This document shows positions 9,763 through 19,098 of a stretch of DNA of 64,000 nt, piece after piece. Source of the DNA: Coralliovum pocilloporae (lineage in GTDB: Bacteria > Pseudomonadota > Alphaproteobacteria > Rhizobiales > Cohaesibacteraceae). Where the stretch lies: positions 2,515,501 to 2,579,500 of the forward strand of contig NZ_CP132542.1 of NCBI RefSeq assembly GCF_030845175.1, given 5' to 3'. The notes below the pieces were generated by a model. That model saw nothing but the letters and a program-made list of their open reading frames with translations. It made no database searches and was not told the DNA's origin. Position numbers and translations under genes: made by a program. Numbering within the stretch: position 1 is the stretch's first letter; each line of letters begins with the position of its first letter.

Positions 9763-10929
9763 TCAGGCAAAGGCAGACAGAATATCCCGCGCGATGATCA
9801 TGCGCTGAATTTCTGATGTTCCCTCATAAATGGTGGTGATCCGGGCATCCCGCGCATGACGTTCCAGCGGCAGGTCAGCTGTATAACCTGCACCGCCATG
9901 CAGTTGCAGTGCCGTATAGGTGGCGCGCTGGGCTGCCTCTGTCGCAAAAAGCTTGGCCATGGAAGCTGCCGTTGCAAAGGGCTTACCTCTATCCTTCAGG
10001 CTGGCCGCCTGCAGGATGAGCAGTCGTGCCGCTTCAAGTTCCGTCTCCCGGTCAGCTACTTGCCACTGCAGCCCCTGATGCTCAGCCAGCGCCTTGCCGA
10101 ACTGACGTCGTTCCACCATGTAGCGTTCTGCAGTCTCCATGGCCGTGCGGGCAATGCCGAGCGCTAGCGCGGCAATGCCGATCCGCCCGCCTGCCAGTTC
10201 TCCGACCGCGATGCGGAAGCCGTCATTAAGCTCGCCCATCAGCGCAGAGGCTGGCAGACGGCACGTGTCAAACAGCACTTCATTGGTGGCTGATCCTGTC
10301 TGCCCCATCTTGCGCTCTTCCTTGCCGATGGTGAGGCCGGAGCTGTCTGCAGGCACAAGAAAACAGGATATGCCCTTGCCCCGTGGGGCATCCTGATCGG
10401 TAACAGCCCAGACCACGAACAGCCCCGCATAGGCTGCAGAAGTGATGTAGAGCTTGGCACCATTCAGCACCCACTCGTTTCCGTCCATTTCCGCGCGTGT
10501 GGTCATGGAGGAGGGATCAGAGCCCGCACCGGCTTCTGTCAGGCAGAAGGCACCCGCCGGAAACGTTCCGTCACAAAGCTTCGGCAGATAAGAAGACTTC
10601 TGCTCATCCGAGCCGACCTTGTCGATGATCTCGGCCACCATGTTGGTGACAGACAGGGTCACACCGGTTGAGGCGCAGGCCGCCCCCACTTCCTGAACAG
10701 CAAGGGCAAAGGCTACGCTTCCCGCTTCGCTGCCTCCATGGTCCGCGCTGACATTCAGCCCCATGAAGCCGTTTTCTGCCAACAGTCGAAGGTTATCCAG
10801 CATTGCCGCCCGGCCTTCGCCGCGATCAAGAGCTTCCGCGTGCGGGGCAATGGAATCGGCAGCCAGACGGGCAGCCGTATCTTTGATCATCCGATGTTCT
10901 TCTGAAAGCTCGAACGAAAGGCCTGCCAT
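9763..10929 (-). CDS. Acyl-CoA dehydrogenase
   Basis: 388-residue FAD enzyme of the acyl-CoA dehydrogenase family, which introduces the alpha-beta double bond in acyl-CoA and passes electrons to ETF. The FAD-binding signature CLTEAGAGSDPSS, the C-terminal LHGGAGYTADLPLER and the catalytic-base segment TIYEGTSEIQRM (glutamate in YEGT) are all present. Length is normal. The ATG at 10929 with upstream GGAG is preferred to a longer start at 10986. It is the last gene of a minus-strand run beginning with xseA. The chain-length or branched-chain class (isobutyryl/short-chain-like) cannot be fixed by eye. Confidence 0.92.
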   Translation of the reverse strand: MAGLSFELSEEHRMIKDTAARLAADSIAPHAEALDRGEGRAAMLDNLRLLAENGFMGLNVSADHGGSEAGSVAFALAVQEVGAACASTGVTLSVTNMVAEIIDKVGSDEQKSSYLPKLCDGTFPAGAFCLTEAGAGSDPSSMTTRAEMDGNEWVLNGAKLYITSAAYAGLFVVWAVTDQDAPRGKGISCFLVPADSSGLTIGKEERKMGQTGSATNEVLFDTCRLPASALMGELNDGFRIAVGELAGGRIGIAALALGIARTAMETAERYMVERRQFGKALAEHQGLQWQVADRETELEAARLLILQAASLKDRGKPFATAASMAKLFATEAAQRATYTALQLHGGAGYTADLPLERHARDARITTIYEGTSEIQRMIIARDILSAFA

Positions 10930-11001
10930 ACCATGATCTCCATCTTCTGCTAGCCGGATCATAGGCGGCGTCTTGACAGACAACAATCCCGCCTGATGCG
11001 G

Positions 11002-11259
11002 CTATGACGGTGCGGAAGGGTCATCCTCGTCGGACGCTTCGTTGTTCTCCGTCGCCTGCTCCTGCTCAAAGCGCCGTTTAACCGAGAAAATGACAGACTG
11101 GACCGCATACCAGGTGATGATGGCAATTGTCACCGTGGCTGCCGCATCCGCAAGACTTAGATACGGATCAGCCAGTGATAGACTAGGCCGGATCAAGCCG
11201 CGATAGACAACCAGACTTATGGTAACGACCAGGATGATCAGCGGGATGAGCAGTTTCAT
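11002..11259 (-). CDS. Small two-helix membrane protein
   Basis: 85 residues with two hydrophobic segments (about 3-20 and 38-60) and an acidic hydrophilic tail rich in Glu, Asp, Asn and Ser. No family recognised. It lies 11 bases after the stop codon of xseA on the same strand, so it is probably cotranscribed with it. Confidence 0.65.
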   Translation of the reverse strand: MKLLIPLIILVVTISLVVYRGLIRPSLSLADPYLSLADAAATVTIAIITWYAVQSVIFSVKRRFEQEQATENNEASDEDDPSAPS

Positions 11260-11270
11260 TTATCTACACT

Positions 11271-12878
11271 CTAAAAGAGCGATCCCTGATTATCCTCAGA
11301 TTTCGGCTTGCGTCTGGGGCGCGTGGTTTTCTCAGCCGGTGCCTGCGCTGCAGGCTGTGCCGGGGGAGGTGGGGTGTCACCGGGCGCGCCTGCAATTGCG
11401 GCAACCCGACCGTCGGCAAATTCAAGGCTGAGCGCCTCCCCGGCGGATACGGAGGATGCAGACCGGACAGGCTGATCCTGCTGATCGCGTACAAGCGCAA
11501 AACCGCGCGACAGAACACTTTGATAGGAGAGTGTCTTCAGCAGTTTTTCAAATCCGCTCAGAGAGCTGCGCTTGCGCTCGATCTGATGGATGAAAATCTG
11601 TTCCATACGACGACCGGACTGCTGCAGCCTGTCCTGAAGGAGGGCCGCCCGGTCTGAAAGCCTGTCAAGTCGCAGGCGCTGGCTTGTGTTCTGTAACTGG
11701 CTTGTCCTGCGCTCTAGATAGATATCCATGGCGCGCGCCGAGCGGGTCTGAAGTGTGATGAGCCTGTCGCGCGCATTCTGTGTCTGGCGGGCCGGGTTAT
11801 TGGCTATCAACCGGGTTGCGGCCTGATCGAGCCTGGCCCTGTGCCGTGCGGTTCCTGCCGTCAGGGCCAGGCCGATACGCCCAGCCGCCTGATCCAGTCT
11901 CTGACGCGGAATGGACAGAAGGTCGGTGGCCCGTGGTAACGCCCGCGCTGCGCTGCGCAGATCCTGTCGCTTGCGGTCAAAGGACCGGATCAGAGCTTGC
12001 AACCGCCGACGGTTGAGGTCATCCACCTGCGCCAGCAGTTCAGAGCGAACCGGCACGGCCATTTCTGCGGCACCCGTCGGCGTTGGTGCGCGGCGATCTG
12101 CGGCATAATCAATGAGCGTCCAGTCAGTCTCATGGCCTACGGCTGAAATCAGCGGGATCAGGCTGTCAGCGGCAGCACGGACCACATCTTCGTCGTTGAA
12201 CCCCCAGAGGTCTTCAAGCGAGCCGCCGCCCCGGGCCACTATGATGAGATCCGGTTTCTTCAACGGGCCATCATCGGGCAGGGCGTTAAAGCCCCGGATG
12301 CCATTGGCAACTTCCGCGCCTGACGTTTCTCCCTGAACACGCACAGGCCATACGGTCACGTCAACCGGATAGCGGTCTGCCAGCCGGTGGAGGATATCGC
12401 GGATCACGGCACCGGTTGGAGACGTCACCACGCCGATATGACGCGGCAGAAATGGGATAAGCTGCTTGCGACCCTCATCAAACAGGCCTTCGGCTGCAAG
12501 CTTCTTCTTGCGTTCTTCCAGAAGAGCCATCAGCGCGCCGACACCGGCAGGTTCCAGGTGATCAATCACCATCTGGTATTTTGACTGACCGGGAAAGGTG
12601 GTGAGCTTGCCGGTGGCAATCACCTCAAGTCCCTGTTCCGGCTGTATGGCCAGACGTCCTGCGACGCCTTTCCAGATGACACCGGCAAGAACAGCGCGAT
12701 CATCTTTCAGGTCCAGATAGACATGGCCGGATCCGGGTCGGCTTACACGACCGAGTTCACCACGCACCCGCACATAACCATAGGTGTCTTCCACTGTCCG
12801 CTTGAGCGACATGGACAGCTCGGAAACCGTGAATTCTGCGGCATTGGATCCGGATTGTGAGGACACGCGTTGCTCCAT
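11271..12878 (-). CDS. xseA: Exodeoxyribonuclease VII large subunit
   Basis: 535 residues. XseA with XseB degrades single-stranded DNA in both directions in the cytoplasm. An N-terminal OB-fold (about 12-110) is followed by the catalytic region with the family strings GVVTSPTGAVIRDILHR, ARGGGSLEDLWGFNDE, SAVGHETDWTLIDYAADRRAPTPTGAAE, given here as family-diagnostic segments, and then a long Arg/Gln-rich coiled coil. A proline/alanine-rich tail extends the C-terminus beyond the usual end. The ATG at 12878 fits family length better than a TTG at 12914; neither has a strong ribosome site. xseB is not in the window. Confidence 0.95.
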   Translation of the reverse strand: MEQRVSSQSGSNAAEFTVSELSMSLKRTVEDTYGYVRVRGELGRVSRPGSGHVYLDLKDDRAVLAGVIWKGVAGRLAIQPEQGLEVIATGKLTTFPGQSKYQMVIDHLEPAGVGALMALLEERKKKLAAEGLFDEGRKQLIPFLPRHIGVVTSPTGAVIRDILHRLADRYPVDVTVWPVRVQGETSGAEVANGIRGFNALPDDGPLKKPDLIIVARGGGSLEDLWGFNDEDVVRAAADSLIPLISAVGHETDWTLIDYAADRRAPTPTGAAEMAVPVRSELLAQVDDLNRRRLQALIRSFDRKRQDLRSAARALPRATDLLSIPRQRLDQAAGRIGLALTAGTARHRARLDQAATRLIANNPARQTQNARDRLITLQTRSARAMDIYLERRTSQLQNTSQRLRLDRLSDRAALLQDRLQQSGRRMEQIFIHQIERKRSSLSGFEKLLKTLSYQSVLSRGFALVRDQQDQPVRSASSVSAGEALSLEFADGRVAAIAGAPGDTPPPPAQPAAQAPAEKTTRPRRKPKSEDNQGSLF

Positions 12879-12917
12879 TCGCGAGTTTGATACCGGAACT
12901 CTAACTGATTCCAAAGG

Positions 12918-13385
12918 TTAAAGCGGCAGTTTTGACGTCTTTTTCACGGTCCGGAGCGTGAGCTGGGACTGGACACGTTCAACGCCCGGCAGGTCGGTCA
13001 GAACCTCAGTATGAATCCGTTCGAGATCGGTGGTGTCCTTATAGATGATGCGGATCAGGTAATCCCGCTGGCCAGCCAGCAGATAGCAGTCGAGGATCTC
13101 CGGCTGGGTCATCACCGCGCGTTCAAACCGGTCAAGGGCGTCCCGCGACTGGCGCTCAAGGGAAACAAACACAAAGGCAGTACCGCTATAGCCACAGGAT
13201 TTGGGATCCAGAATAAGTGCATAGCGCTCAACCAGCTCACTGTCTTCCATCAGCTTTGTACGCCTGAGGCAGGCCGATGCTGAAAGATTCACCAGACCGG
13301 CCAGCTCGGCATTGGTGAGGCGACCATTGTCCTGAAGGTAGTTGAGAATCTTGCGGTCAGTTCTGTCGAGTCCGCTTATTGGCAT
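12918..13385 (-). CDS. Lrp/AsnC family transcriptional regulator
   Basis: 155 residues: N-terminal winged HTH (about 5-62, with SASACLRRTKLMED) and a C-terminal RAM/effector domain (about 70-150). It is divergent from alanine dehydrogenase, the classic arrangement in which an Lrp-type regulator senses alanine or another amino acid and controls ald, so I infer regulation of the adjacent ald gene and of itself through the shared 136-bp spacer. Start ATG 13385 has AGGA upstream. The xseA gene follows on the same strand. Confidence 0.92.
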   Translation of the reverse strand: MPISGLDRTDRKILNYLQDNGRLTNAELAGLVNLSASACLRRTKLMEDSELVERYALILDPKSCGYSGTAFVFVSLERQSRDALDRFERAVMTQPEILDCYLLAGQRDYLIRIIYKDTTDLERIHTEVLTDLPGVERVQSQLTLRTVKKTSKLPL

Positions 13386-13407
13386 TTTATTCGATCCTAG
13401 TGAGATA

Positions 13408-13435
13408 TTGCGGCAAAAAATATAGCTACTATCCT
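13408..13435 (+). promoter_or_regulatory. Candidate promoter for alanine dehydrogenase
   Basis: TTGCGG and TATCCT separated by 16 bases lie in the divergent spacer, about 86 bases upstream of the ald start codon. The spacing suits a sigma-70 promoter, but both boxes deviate from consensus, so this is a tentative call. Confidence 0.3.
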
Positions 13436-13521
13436 AAATCCGACGCAACATCAGAGACAAATTGCGCAAAAGATGAAGCATAATGGCAGAATATTCAAGC
13501 ATTTGCTTCAGGAGGGTTGAA

Positions 13522-14640
13522 ATGCTGATCGGGTGCCCGAAAGAAATTAAGGTGAATGAGGATCGCGTCGGCGTGATCCCAAGCACCGTAGCCGAGCTGG
13601 TCGCAGCCGGTCATGATGTGGTTATGGAAACCAATGCCGGTGTCGGTGCTGGTCTGTCCAATGAGGAATATATCGCAGCCGGTGCACGGATCGCCGATAC
13701 TGCAGACGAAGTGTTCGCCTCTGCCGATATGATCATCAAGGTCAAGGAACCTCTGGCACCGGAACGGGCCAAGCTGCGCGATGGACAATTGCTGTTCACC
13801 TATCTGCATCTGGCTCCGGACCCCGAGCAGGCCAACGACCTGATGAAATCTGGTGCCACCTGCATCGCCTATGAAACGGTGACCAGCAACAATGGTACCC
13901 TGCCGCTTCTCTTCCCGATGTCTGAAGTTGCCGGTCGACTGGCCCCTCAGGTCGGCGCTGCTGCGCTTGAGAACAATGGCGGCGGCAAGGGCGTTCTTCT
14001 TGGTGGTGTTCCGGGTGTTGATCCCGCGGAAGTGGTTATCATCGGTGCAGGGGTTTCCGGTACCAATGCTGCCCGCATGGCGCTGGGTATGGGTGCATCC
14101 GTCACAATGGTCGATCGGTCTACTGACGCCCTGCGTGCCTCTGTTGATCGCTTCGGTACTGCTGTGCGCACGGTTCACTCAAATCGCGACAATATTGCCC
14201 GTCTGGTGGAAAGAGCCGATCTGGTTATTGGTACCGTACTCATTCCGGGTGCGGCTGCACCAAAGCTTGTCACCCGTGACATGCTGCAGACCATGAAACC
14301 AGGCTCTGCTGTTGTGGATGTGGCGATTGACCAGGGCGGCTGCTTCGAGACTTCAAAAGCAACCACCCATGCGGACCCGACCTATGTGGTTGATGGCATT
14401 GTTCATTACTGCGTGGCCAACATGCCGGGCTGTGTCGCACGGACCTCCACCTTTGCTCTGAACAACGCGACCCTGCCGTTCACGCTGGCGCTGGCCAACA
14501 AGGGGTGGAAGCAGGCTCTGGCTGATGATCCGCATCTGGCCAATGGCCTCAATGTGCATGCCGGCAAAATCACCCATGCCGCTGTTGCGGATGCTCTGGG
14601 CGAGAGCCTTCTAAACTTGGATCAGGCTCTGGCTGCATAG
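13522..14640 (+). CDS. ald: Alanine dehydrogenase
   Basis: 372 residues, the normal family length. Catalyses reversible NAD-dependent conversion of L-alanine to pyruvate and ammonium. The N-terminal [17 protein letters not shown], the active-site histidine segment [11 protein letters not shown], the Rossmann motif [18 protein letters not shown] (about residues 174-191) and the C-terminal [15 protein letters not shown] are typical. Start ATG 13522 has an ideal GGAGGG upstream; an in-frame ATG at 13483 does not. Divergent from an Lrp/AsnC regulator, and followed by a strong terminator. Confidence 0.97.
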   Translation: MLIGCPKEIKVNEDRVGVIPSTVAELVAAGHDVVMETNAGVGAGLSNEEYIAAGARIADTADEVFASADMIIKVKEPLAPERAKLRDGQLLFTYLHLAPDPEQANDLMKSGATCIAYETVTSNNGTLPLLFPMSEVAGRLAPQVGAAALENNGGGKGVLLGGVPGVDPAEVVIIGAGVSGTNAARMALGMGASVTMVDRSTDALRASVDRFGTAVRTVHSNRDNIARLVERADLVIGTVLIPGAAAPKLVTRDMLQTMKPGSAVVDVAIDQGGCFETSKATTHADPTYVVDGIVHYCVANMPGCVARTSTFALNNATLPFTLALANKGWKQALADDPHLANGLNVHAGKITHAAVADALGESLLNLDQALAA

Positions 14641-14680
14641 AAATCGCCATTGGCGTTCAGTTCAGCGTAGCTGACTAAAG

Positions 14681-14712
14681 ACCCGGTATACAGCGTGTAT
14701 GCCGGGTTTTTT
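14681..14712 (+). terminator. Rho-independent terminator of ald
   Basis: Stem of 12 pairs between ACCCGGTATACA and TGTATGCCGGGT (one G-T wobble), a GCG loop, then a T run. It lies 40 bases past the ald stop codon. Confidence 0.9.
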
Positions 14713-14823
14713 GCGAGTGTTGCCTTGCTTTGGTAGTCAAAACACCGTATCCCAAGTGAGCCAGTTAATGGTTTATTTACCACATGACGATGGGGGCGTC
14801 GTCTCAGGGGCAACAGTAGAGTC

Positions 14824-17196
14824 ATGCCACATAAGAGATCCTGTTCGACATCTGGATCACAGCTTCTGTTGAGTTGTGCCGTCACTGCCTTGATGGTCGC
14901 ATCTGTTGAACCCGTATGGGCGCAGAGTTTTACGGTTCCCAATGGCACGACAGAAACCACCACTCAGACCCTGGCAGACAATCAGACCGGTACAGTTGAG
15001 GCTGGTGGCAGCATTTCTGTCACCGGTGACAATGTTGACGGGATCGTTGCGGGTAATGGCAATACGATCACCAATGCCGGATCGGTGCAGACAGGTGGAA
15101 ATGTCGCGAATGCGATTGATGTGCTCGACAACAACACCATTACGAACAGCGGTACTTTAACCACGCTTGGTACAGGGTCCATAAGTATCTTCGGAGAGGA
15201 TGACAATACCATCACCTCCAGTGGAACCATTAACGTCAATGGCGGTTTCTCGTTCGGCATCAATGTGAATGATGGCAATTCGATTACACAGTCGGGAACG
15301 ATTAATCTGAATGGTGATCCGGCGGTTGGGATTCTGGCCAATGATAACAATACGGTGGTTCAGTCCGGGACCATCATCGGTATGCTGGCGACACCCGAAG
15401 GAAGCGCCGGAATTGTTGTTGATGATGACAGCACGGTAAGCAATTCAGGTCTGATTGCGTTGACCAACACGGGTGGCGGGTTCCTGCTGGGTATTCTCGG
15501 CGAGGTCAGCAATACGCTCAACAACACCGGGCAGATTGTCCTTGGTGGAGACAACAGTTTCGGGATTGCCGCTGAATCACTAAATACGATTACCAACAGT
15601 GGCCTGATTGTGATCAACGGCTCAGACAGTGCGGGTATTGAAGCCGAGGATGGTAATACAATCAATCATTCCGGGACTATTCTTGCTGTTGGTGATGTGA
15701 CGGATGGTATCTTTGCCCTTGATGGCAATATGATTGTCTCATCCGGCTCTATCCTGACCAGCGGCTCTGACAGTGATGGCATCAACTTTGCTGACAACAA
15801 CATGGTCATGGTCACTGGACTTGTTGTACCGGTGGGGAACGATTCCGACGGGATTAATGCCGGGGCCAACAATGATGTTTCTGTCTTTGGAACCATCCTG
15901 ACGGTGGGCTCATCTTCGGATGGTGTCGATTTTGAAGATGAAGGCAATACACTGACCGTTGGCGGTACGATTATTACAGCGGGACCGATGTCTGACGCGA
16001 TCGATTTTGACGGGACAGGTAATACGCTCAATCTTCTGGCGGGCCTGCGCGTTCAGGGCGGCGTTTCTTTGAGCAGCGGCATTGATACCCTGAATGTGGG
16101 AAATGGTCTGGACCTCAATTTCACCTTTGATGCGGCAAACGGCCTGCCTGAGATCATCAACACCAACGGCGCCCCGTTTGTAACCAATGGCAATACGATT
16201 GCTGTCCTTGATGAAACGGCTCTGTCGCTGACCGATGATCTTCTGGCTGATATTACCAACGGCCAGTCCAGCTCGGTTTTCAATGCGCTGAACAGTGGCC
16301 GCGGTCAGGGACGGACGACGATAGCGACACATGGCGGGGGAGATCAGCGTGGCGGTTCTCGCTGGCACAGCTGGACTCACTTGTATGGTGGTCTGCGCAG
16401 GCAGACAGATGACGGCAGTATTGCAGACGCCTATCAGGGATATGGTGGCACAGTCAGTGGCTGGCAGCTTGGGGAGCTGAATGGTACTCGTTTCGGCGTG
16501 TTTGGTGCCTCTGCTTTCGCTCGTACGGAAGTTGATGATAATTCGCAGGATATTGACACACGTGGATTTTCCGGCGGGGTATATGCAGGCATGGATACCC
16601 GTTTCGGGTTCCTGAATGCGCTGGTTTCGGGCGGCTATCTGGAGCAGGAAAGCAACCGTCAGGTCGCCAACAACCTTGTGGTCGGTGGTATTGAGCGCCT
16701 TGATGCTGACTATGATGGTTACTCGGTTTCCGCTGCAATTGAAGCAGGCTGGCAAACGGCTTTAGGGCAGCAGAGCATCGATGTCGTCGGTACGCTGGGC
16801 TATGCCGGGCTTTTCCTGGAGGACTATAACGAGACAGGGCCGACACAATCGATCGCAATTAATGATCGGGATATCCACGTCCTGACAACAGGGTTGCGCG
16901 TGCAATCGGTGCTGCATCGGGAAGAGACGGAAACAGGGCACTGGAGCCTGACAGGCTACGCCGGAGCCGATGCACGCTTCTCAATTGGCGACGATACGAT
17001 TGACGCTGTATTGCTCGGCCAGTCTATTACTTTTGATCCGGATGACGACGACGTGGTCGGTTCGCTCTATGTGGGGGCTACCGGACACTATAATATCTCA
17101 TCGAATGTTGCTTTCACCACCGGCGTTGAGAGCCGGGTGGATAGTGAAAGAGCCTGGTCTATCTCCGCCCGCACTGGTCTGGATGTGAGGTTCTGA
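14824..17196 (+). CDS. Autotransporter with repetitive beta-helix passenger
   Basis: 790 residues. Signal peptide about 1-33 with predicted cleavage after VWA. The passenger (about 55-420) is built from about fifteen units of 24 residues, most beginning with N-T-(I/L)-x-N-S-G and ending with D-G-I-x-x-x-D-x, as expected for coils of a right-handed beta-helix. After a linker (about 420-505) comes an autotransporter beta-barrel of about 280 residues ending in the aromatic residue typical of outer-membrane proteins (LDVRF). I infer export by the type V route and surface display; adhesion is plausible but not shown. No cleavage site or catalytic motif is evident. Ribosome site is weak (GGGG 13 bases before the ATG). 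It is followed convergently by a methyltransferase gene three bases away. Confidence 0.88.
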   Translation: MPHKRSCSTSGSQLLLSCAVTALMVASVEPVWAQSFTVPNGTTETTTQTLADNQTGTVEAGGSISVTGDNVDGIVAGNGNTITNAGSVQTGGNVANAIDVLDNNTITNSGTLTTLGTGSISIFGEDDNTITSSGTINVNGGFSFGINVNDGNSITQSGTINLNGDPAVGILANDNNTVVQSGTIIGMLATPEGSAGIVVDDDSTVSNSGLIALTNTGGGFLLGILGEVSNTLNNTGQIVLGGDNSFGIAAESLNTITNSGLIVINGSDSAGIEAEDGNTINHSGTILAVGDVTDGIFALDGNMIVSSGSILTSGSDSDGINFADNNMVMVTGLVVPVGNDSDGINAGANNDVSVFGTILTVGSSSDGVDFEDEGNTLTVGGTIITAGPMSDAIDFDGTGNTLNLLAGLRVQGGVSLSSGIDTLNVGNGLDLNFTFDAANGLPEIINTNGAPFVTNGNTIAVLDETALSLTDDLLADITNGQSSSVFNALNSGRGQGRTTIATHGGGDQRGGSRWHSWTHLYGGLRRQTDDGSIADAYQGYGGTVSGWQLGELNGTRFGVFGASAFARTEVDDNSQDIDTRGFSGGVYAGMDTRFGFLNALVSGGYLEQESNRQVANNLVVGGIERLDADYDGYSVSAAIEAGWQTALGQQSIDVVGTLGYAGLFLEDYNETGPTQSIAINDRDIHVLTTGLRVQSVLHREETETGHWSLTGYAGADARFSIGDDTIDAVLLGQSITFDPDDDDVVGSLYVGATGHYNISSNVAFTTGVESRVDSERAWSISARTGLDVRF
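14986..16090 (+). repeat. In-frame 72-bp repeats encoding 24-residue passenger units
   Basis: About fifteen units of roughly 72 bp inside the autotransporter gene, recognisable by recurring AATACGATTACC-like starts (for example near 15061, 15133, 15205, 15589). Units have diverged at DNA level but keep length and the protein pattern. Two units carry small insertions. Confidence 0.75.
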
Positions 17197-17199
17197 CCC

Positions 17200-18285
17200 T
17201 CAAGCCTTCCGATAGGCTGTTACCTTTGAGAGAAAAGCCGTCTCCGAGTAGATCGGTTCCAGACCATAATCAGCAAAGACAGATGTGAGATCATCGCTGC
17301 GGTAATGGTCGAAATAGGGCTCGTGGAACATTTGCGGGAACAACGACAACAGGCCATCAAAACCGGGCTTGTCGCCATTCTGTAAGGCATCGACGAAGAT
17401 GAATGTTCCGCCGGGTTTCAGGATCCGGGCGATATCTGCAATTACCGTTCGCCGAACCTTTGGCGGCAATTCGTGAAACAGAAAAACAGCTGTGACAATA
17501 TCCAGTGACCCGCTGCCAAAGGGTGAGCATTCCGCATTGCCCAGAACAAACCTGTGCGGACGATGGCCACTCCGTTTCTCCGCGCGGGCAAGATAGGGAA
17601 GGGACAGGTCAAGACCGGTTACGGGCAGACGCGGAAAAGCATCGCCGATCTGCTGGAGCATGGAGCCGGTTCCCGTCGCCAGATCTGCGGCCCGGAGGTC
17701 ACGTTGATCGCGCCCATGAAGTGCATGATAGAGCGGTATCAGGCCTGCGCGGCGCATGGCATTGGCCGTGCCTGAAAACAGGATCTCCACCTGCATGTCA
17801 TAGAGACGGGCAGAGTCATCCGTCAGCCAGCCCCCGGACTGGAAATGGAAGTTCTGCCGATAATAGGCCGGAAGGCCATCAAGACTGGCTTCTTCCCGCG
17901 CTTCCGTGAAATGGTTGGAGAGGCGGCGCTCTGTTGATCGGGGCAGGTCCTTGAACAGCAGACGGCTGCGTTTCACAAGGCTGACGAGAGAGCCGTCATG
18001 ATCGCGTGGCGTCGGATAGTAACCCTGTTCTGAATGGATGAGATCCTGCTGCAGCAAAGCGCGTATCTCTTTGAGAAGAGCAGCGCGATCCGGTACCGCA
18101 CCATCGGCTTTTGGAGGTGGTGTAGGCTCTGCGCGGCTGGTTGCTTCCTGACGGCGAACCGCGCGATCAATGGCAAGCCGATGGCCGATGTAAAAGCCCA
18201 TACGGGATATTTGTCGGGCTGTATAGCTGACCCGAGCGACTGTTCGGCCTGCTCGTGACGCAATACCTGTGCTGTCAGCTTCCAT
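17200..18285 (-). CDS. Class I SAM-dependent methyltransferase
   Basis: 361 residues. The C-terminal half is a class I methyltransferase: motif I ADLATGTGSMLQQIGD (about 208-223), the acidic end of strand beta2 in GLDLS, VLGNAECSPFGSGSLDIV, FHELPP and LKPGGTFIFVDA. The first 150 or so residues are basic and proline-rich, with no family I know, and may provide substrate recognition. The substrate is unknown; the segment VFLFHELPPKVR resembles methyltransferases acting on small molecules or quinones. Start ATG 18285 is preceded by AAGGAGGAGG, one of the strongest ribosome sites in the window. The stop lies three bases from the autotransporter stop (convergent). Confidence 0.87.
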   Translation of the reverse strand: MEADSTGIASRAGRTVARVSYTARQISRMGFYIGHRLAIDRAVRRQEATSRAEPTPPPKADGAVPDRAALLKEIRALLQQDLIHSEQGYYPTPRDHDGSLVSLVKRSRLLFKDLPRSTERRLSNHFTEAREEASLDGLPAYYRQNFHFQSGGWLTDDSARLYDMQVEILFSGTANAMRRAGLIPLYHALHGRDQRDLRAADLATGTGSMLQQIGDAFPRLPVTGLDLSLPYLARAEKRSGHRPHRFVLGNAECSPFGSGSLDIVTAVFLFHELPPKVRRTVIADIARILKPGGTFIFVDALQNGDKPGFDGLLSLFPQMFHEPYFDHYRSDDLTSVFADYGLEPIYSETAFLSKVTAYRKA

Positions 18286-18353
18286 ATCCTCCTCCTTATA
18301 AGTCAATGTAGGAAGATCATTTGAAAATGTGAAGGCAGGCTTTGGCAGGCATA

Positions 18354-18389
18354 TAAAAAGCCCGCCTGAACGCGCGTCCTGGCGGGCTT
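18354..18389 (-). terminator. Terminator of the outer-membrane barrel gene
   Basis: Arms AAGCCCGCC and GGCGGGCTT (9 bp) around a 14-base loop, followed on the minus strand by a T run. Lies 23 bases past the stop codon of the gene at 18412-19065. Confidence 0.85.
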
Positions 18390-18411
18390 GAATATCGTCT
18401 GTGATCAGCGC

Positions 18412-19065
18412 TTAGAAAGAGTAGGATACGCCGATTGCGAAGTGATGCAGCAGCAGATCGGTTTCAAGAGACCCGCCACCATTCAGGTCTGCATCAACAT
18501 CGGAATAAGAGAAGCGATATTCGCCGAAGACAGACCAGTCTTCATAGATCGCGATATCAACACCAACCAGAGCCTGCGCGGCCACGCCAACAACCTGGTA
18601 TTCGTCCGTTTCCGGACCGCCTGCGGCAACCTCGACATTCGGGATTGAGAGGCCAACACCGACGCCAGCATATGGCGTGTAGCGTGTCTCATTCTGATAG
18701 CGATAGAAAACATTCGCCGTCAGGATGTTGATGCCGTCAGTGAATTCCAGTGTTGTGAAGGGAGCTGGAACTGGATCAGCTGCTGCTTTGGCATGAACGA
18801 AATCAACGCCAACACCCCATCCGGCATAAGCTGGATCTTCAAACCAGTATGTGCCCCGAACACCCCAGTAAGGCGGGAATTCGAATGACTCTCCATCAAA
18901 ATCAACATTGCCGGAGAAATTGGCACTCGGTGATGTCAGGGTTACATCGTCATCCTGAACCAGGTTGCCACCGAGATATGCAGAAAACTGGAATTCTGCA
19001 TGCGCAGGAGCTGCCATTGCCAACAGACCTGCCAGAGCTGTTACGCTCAAAAGACCTTTGTTCAT
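18412..19065 (-). CDS. Outer-membrane beta-barrel protein
   Basis: 217 residues with a clear signal peptide (cleavage after APAHA, about residue 23), alternating beta-strand pattern, and a C-terminal strand ending GVSYSF, the aromatic ending recognised by the BAM machinery. Length and pattern suit an eight-stranded barrel of the OmpA/Omp25/AcfD-like porin superfamily. It is not closely similar to the tandem Omp pair at 33.8-35.4 kb. Start ATG 19065 has GGGGA upstream. The PAP2 phosphatase gene ends 33 bases upstream, so readthrough from it is possible. Confidence 0.85.
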   Translation of the reverse strand: MNKGLLSVTALAGLLAMAAPAHAEFQFSAYLGGNLVQDDDVTLTSPSANFSGNVDFDGESFEFPPYWGVRGTYWFEDPAYAGWGVGVDFVHAKAAADPVPAPFTTLEFTDGINILTANVFYRYQNETRYTPYAGVGVGLSIPNVEVAAGGPETDEYQVVGVAAQALVGVDIAIYEDWSVFGEYRFSYSDVDADLNGGGSLETDLLLHHFAIGVSYSF

Positions 19066-19098
19066 ATCGTCCCCGTCCGGACCTTAAGCCGTCGTCAT

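Noticed and set aside
14986..16090. Regular DNA repeats that might suggest a CRISPR array
   Set aside because: Units are about 72 bp, diverged, in frame and encode beta-helix coils inside an autotransporter; no identical repeats with unique spacers.
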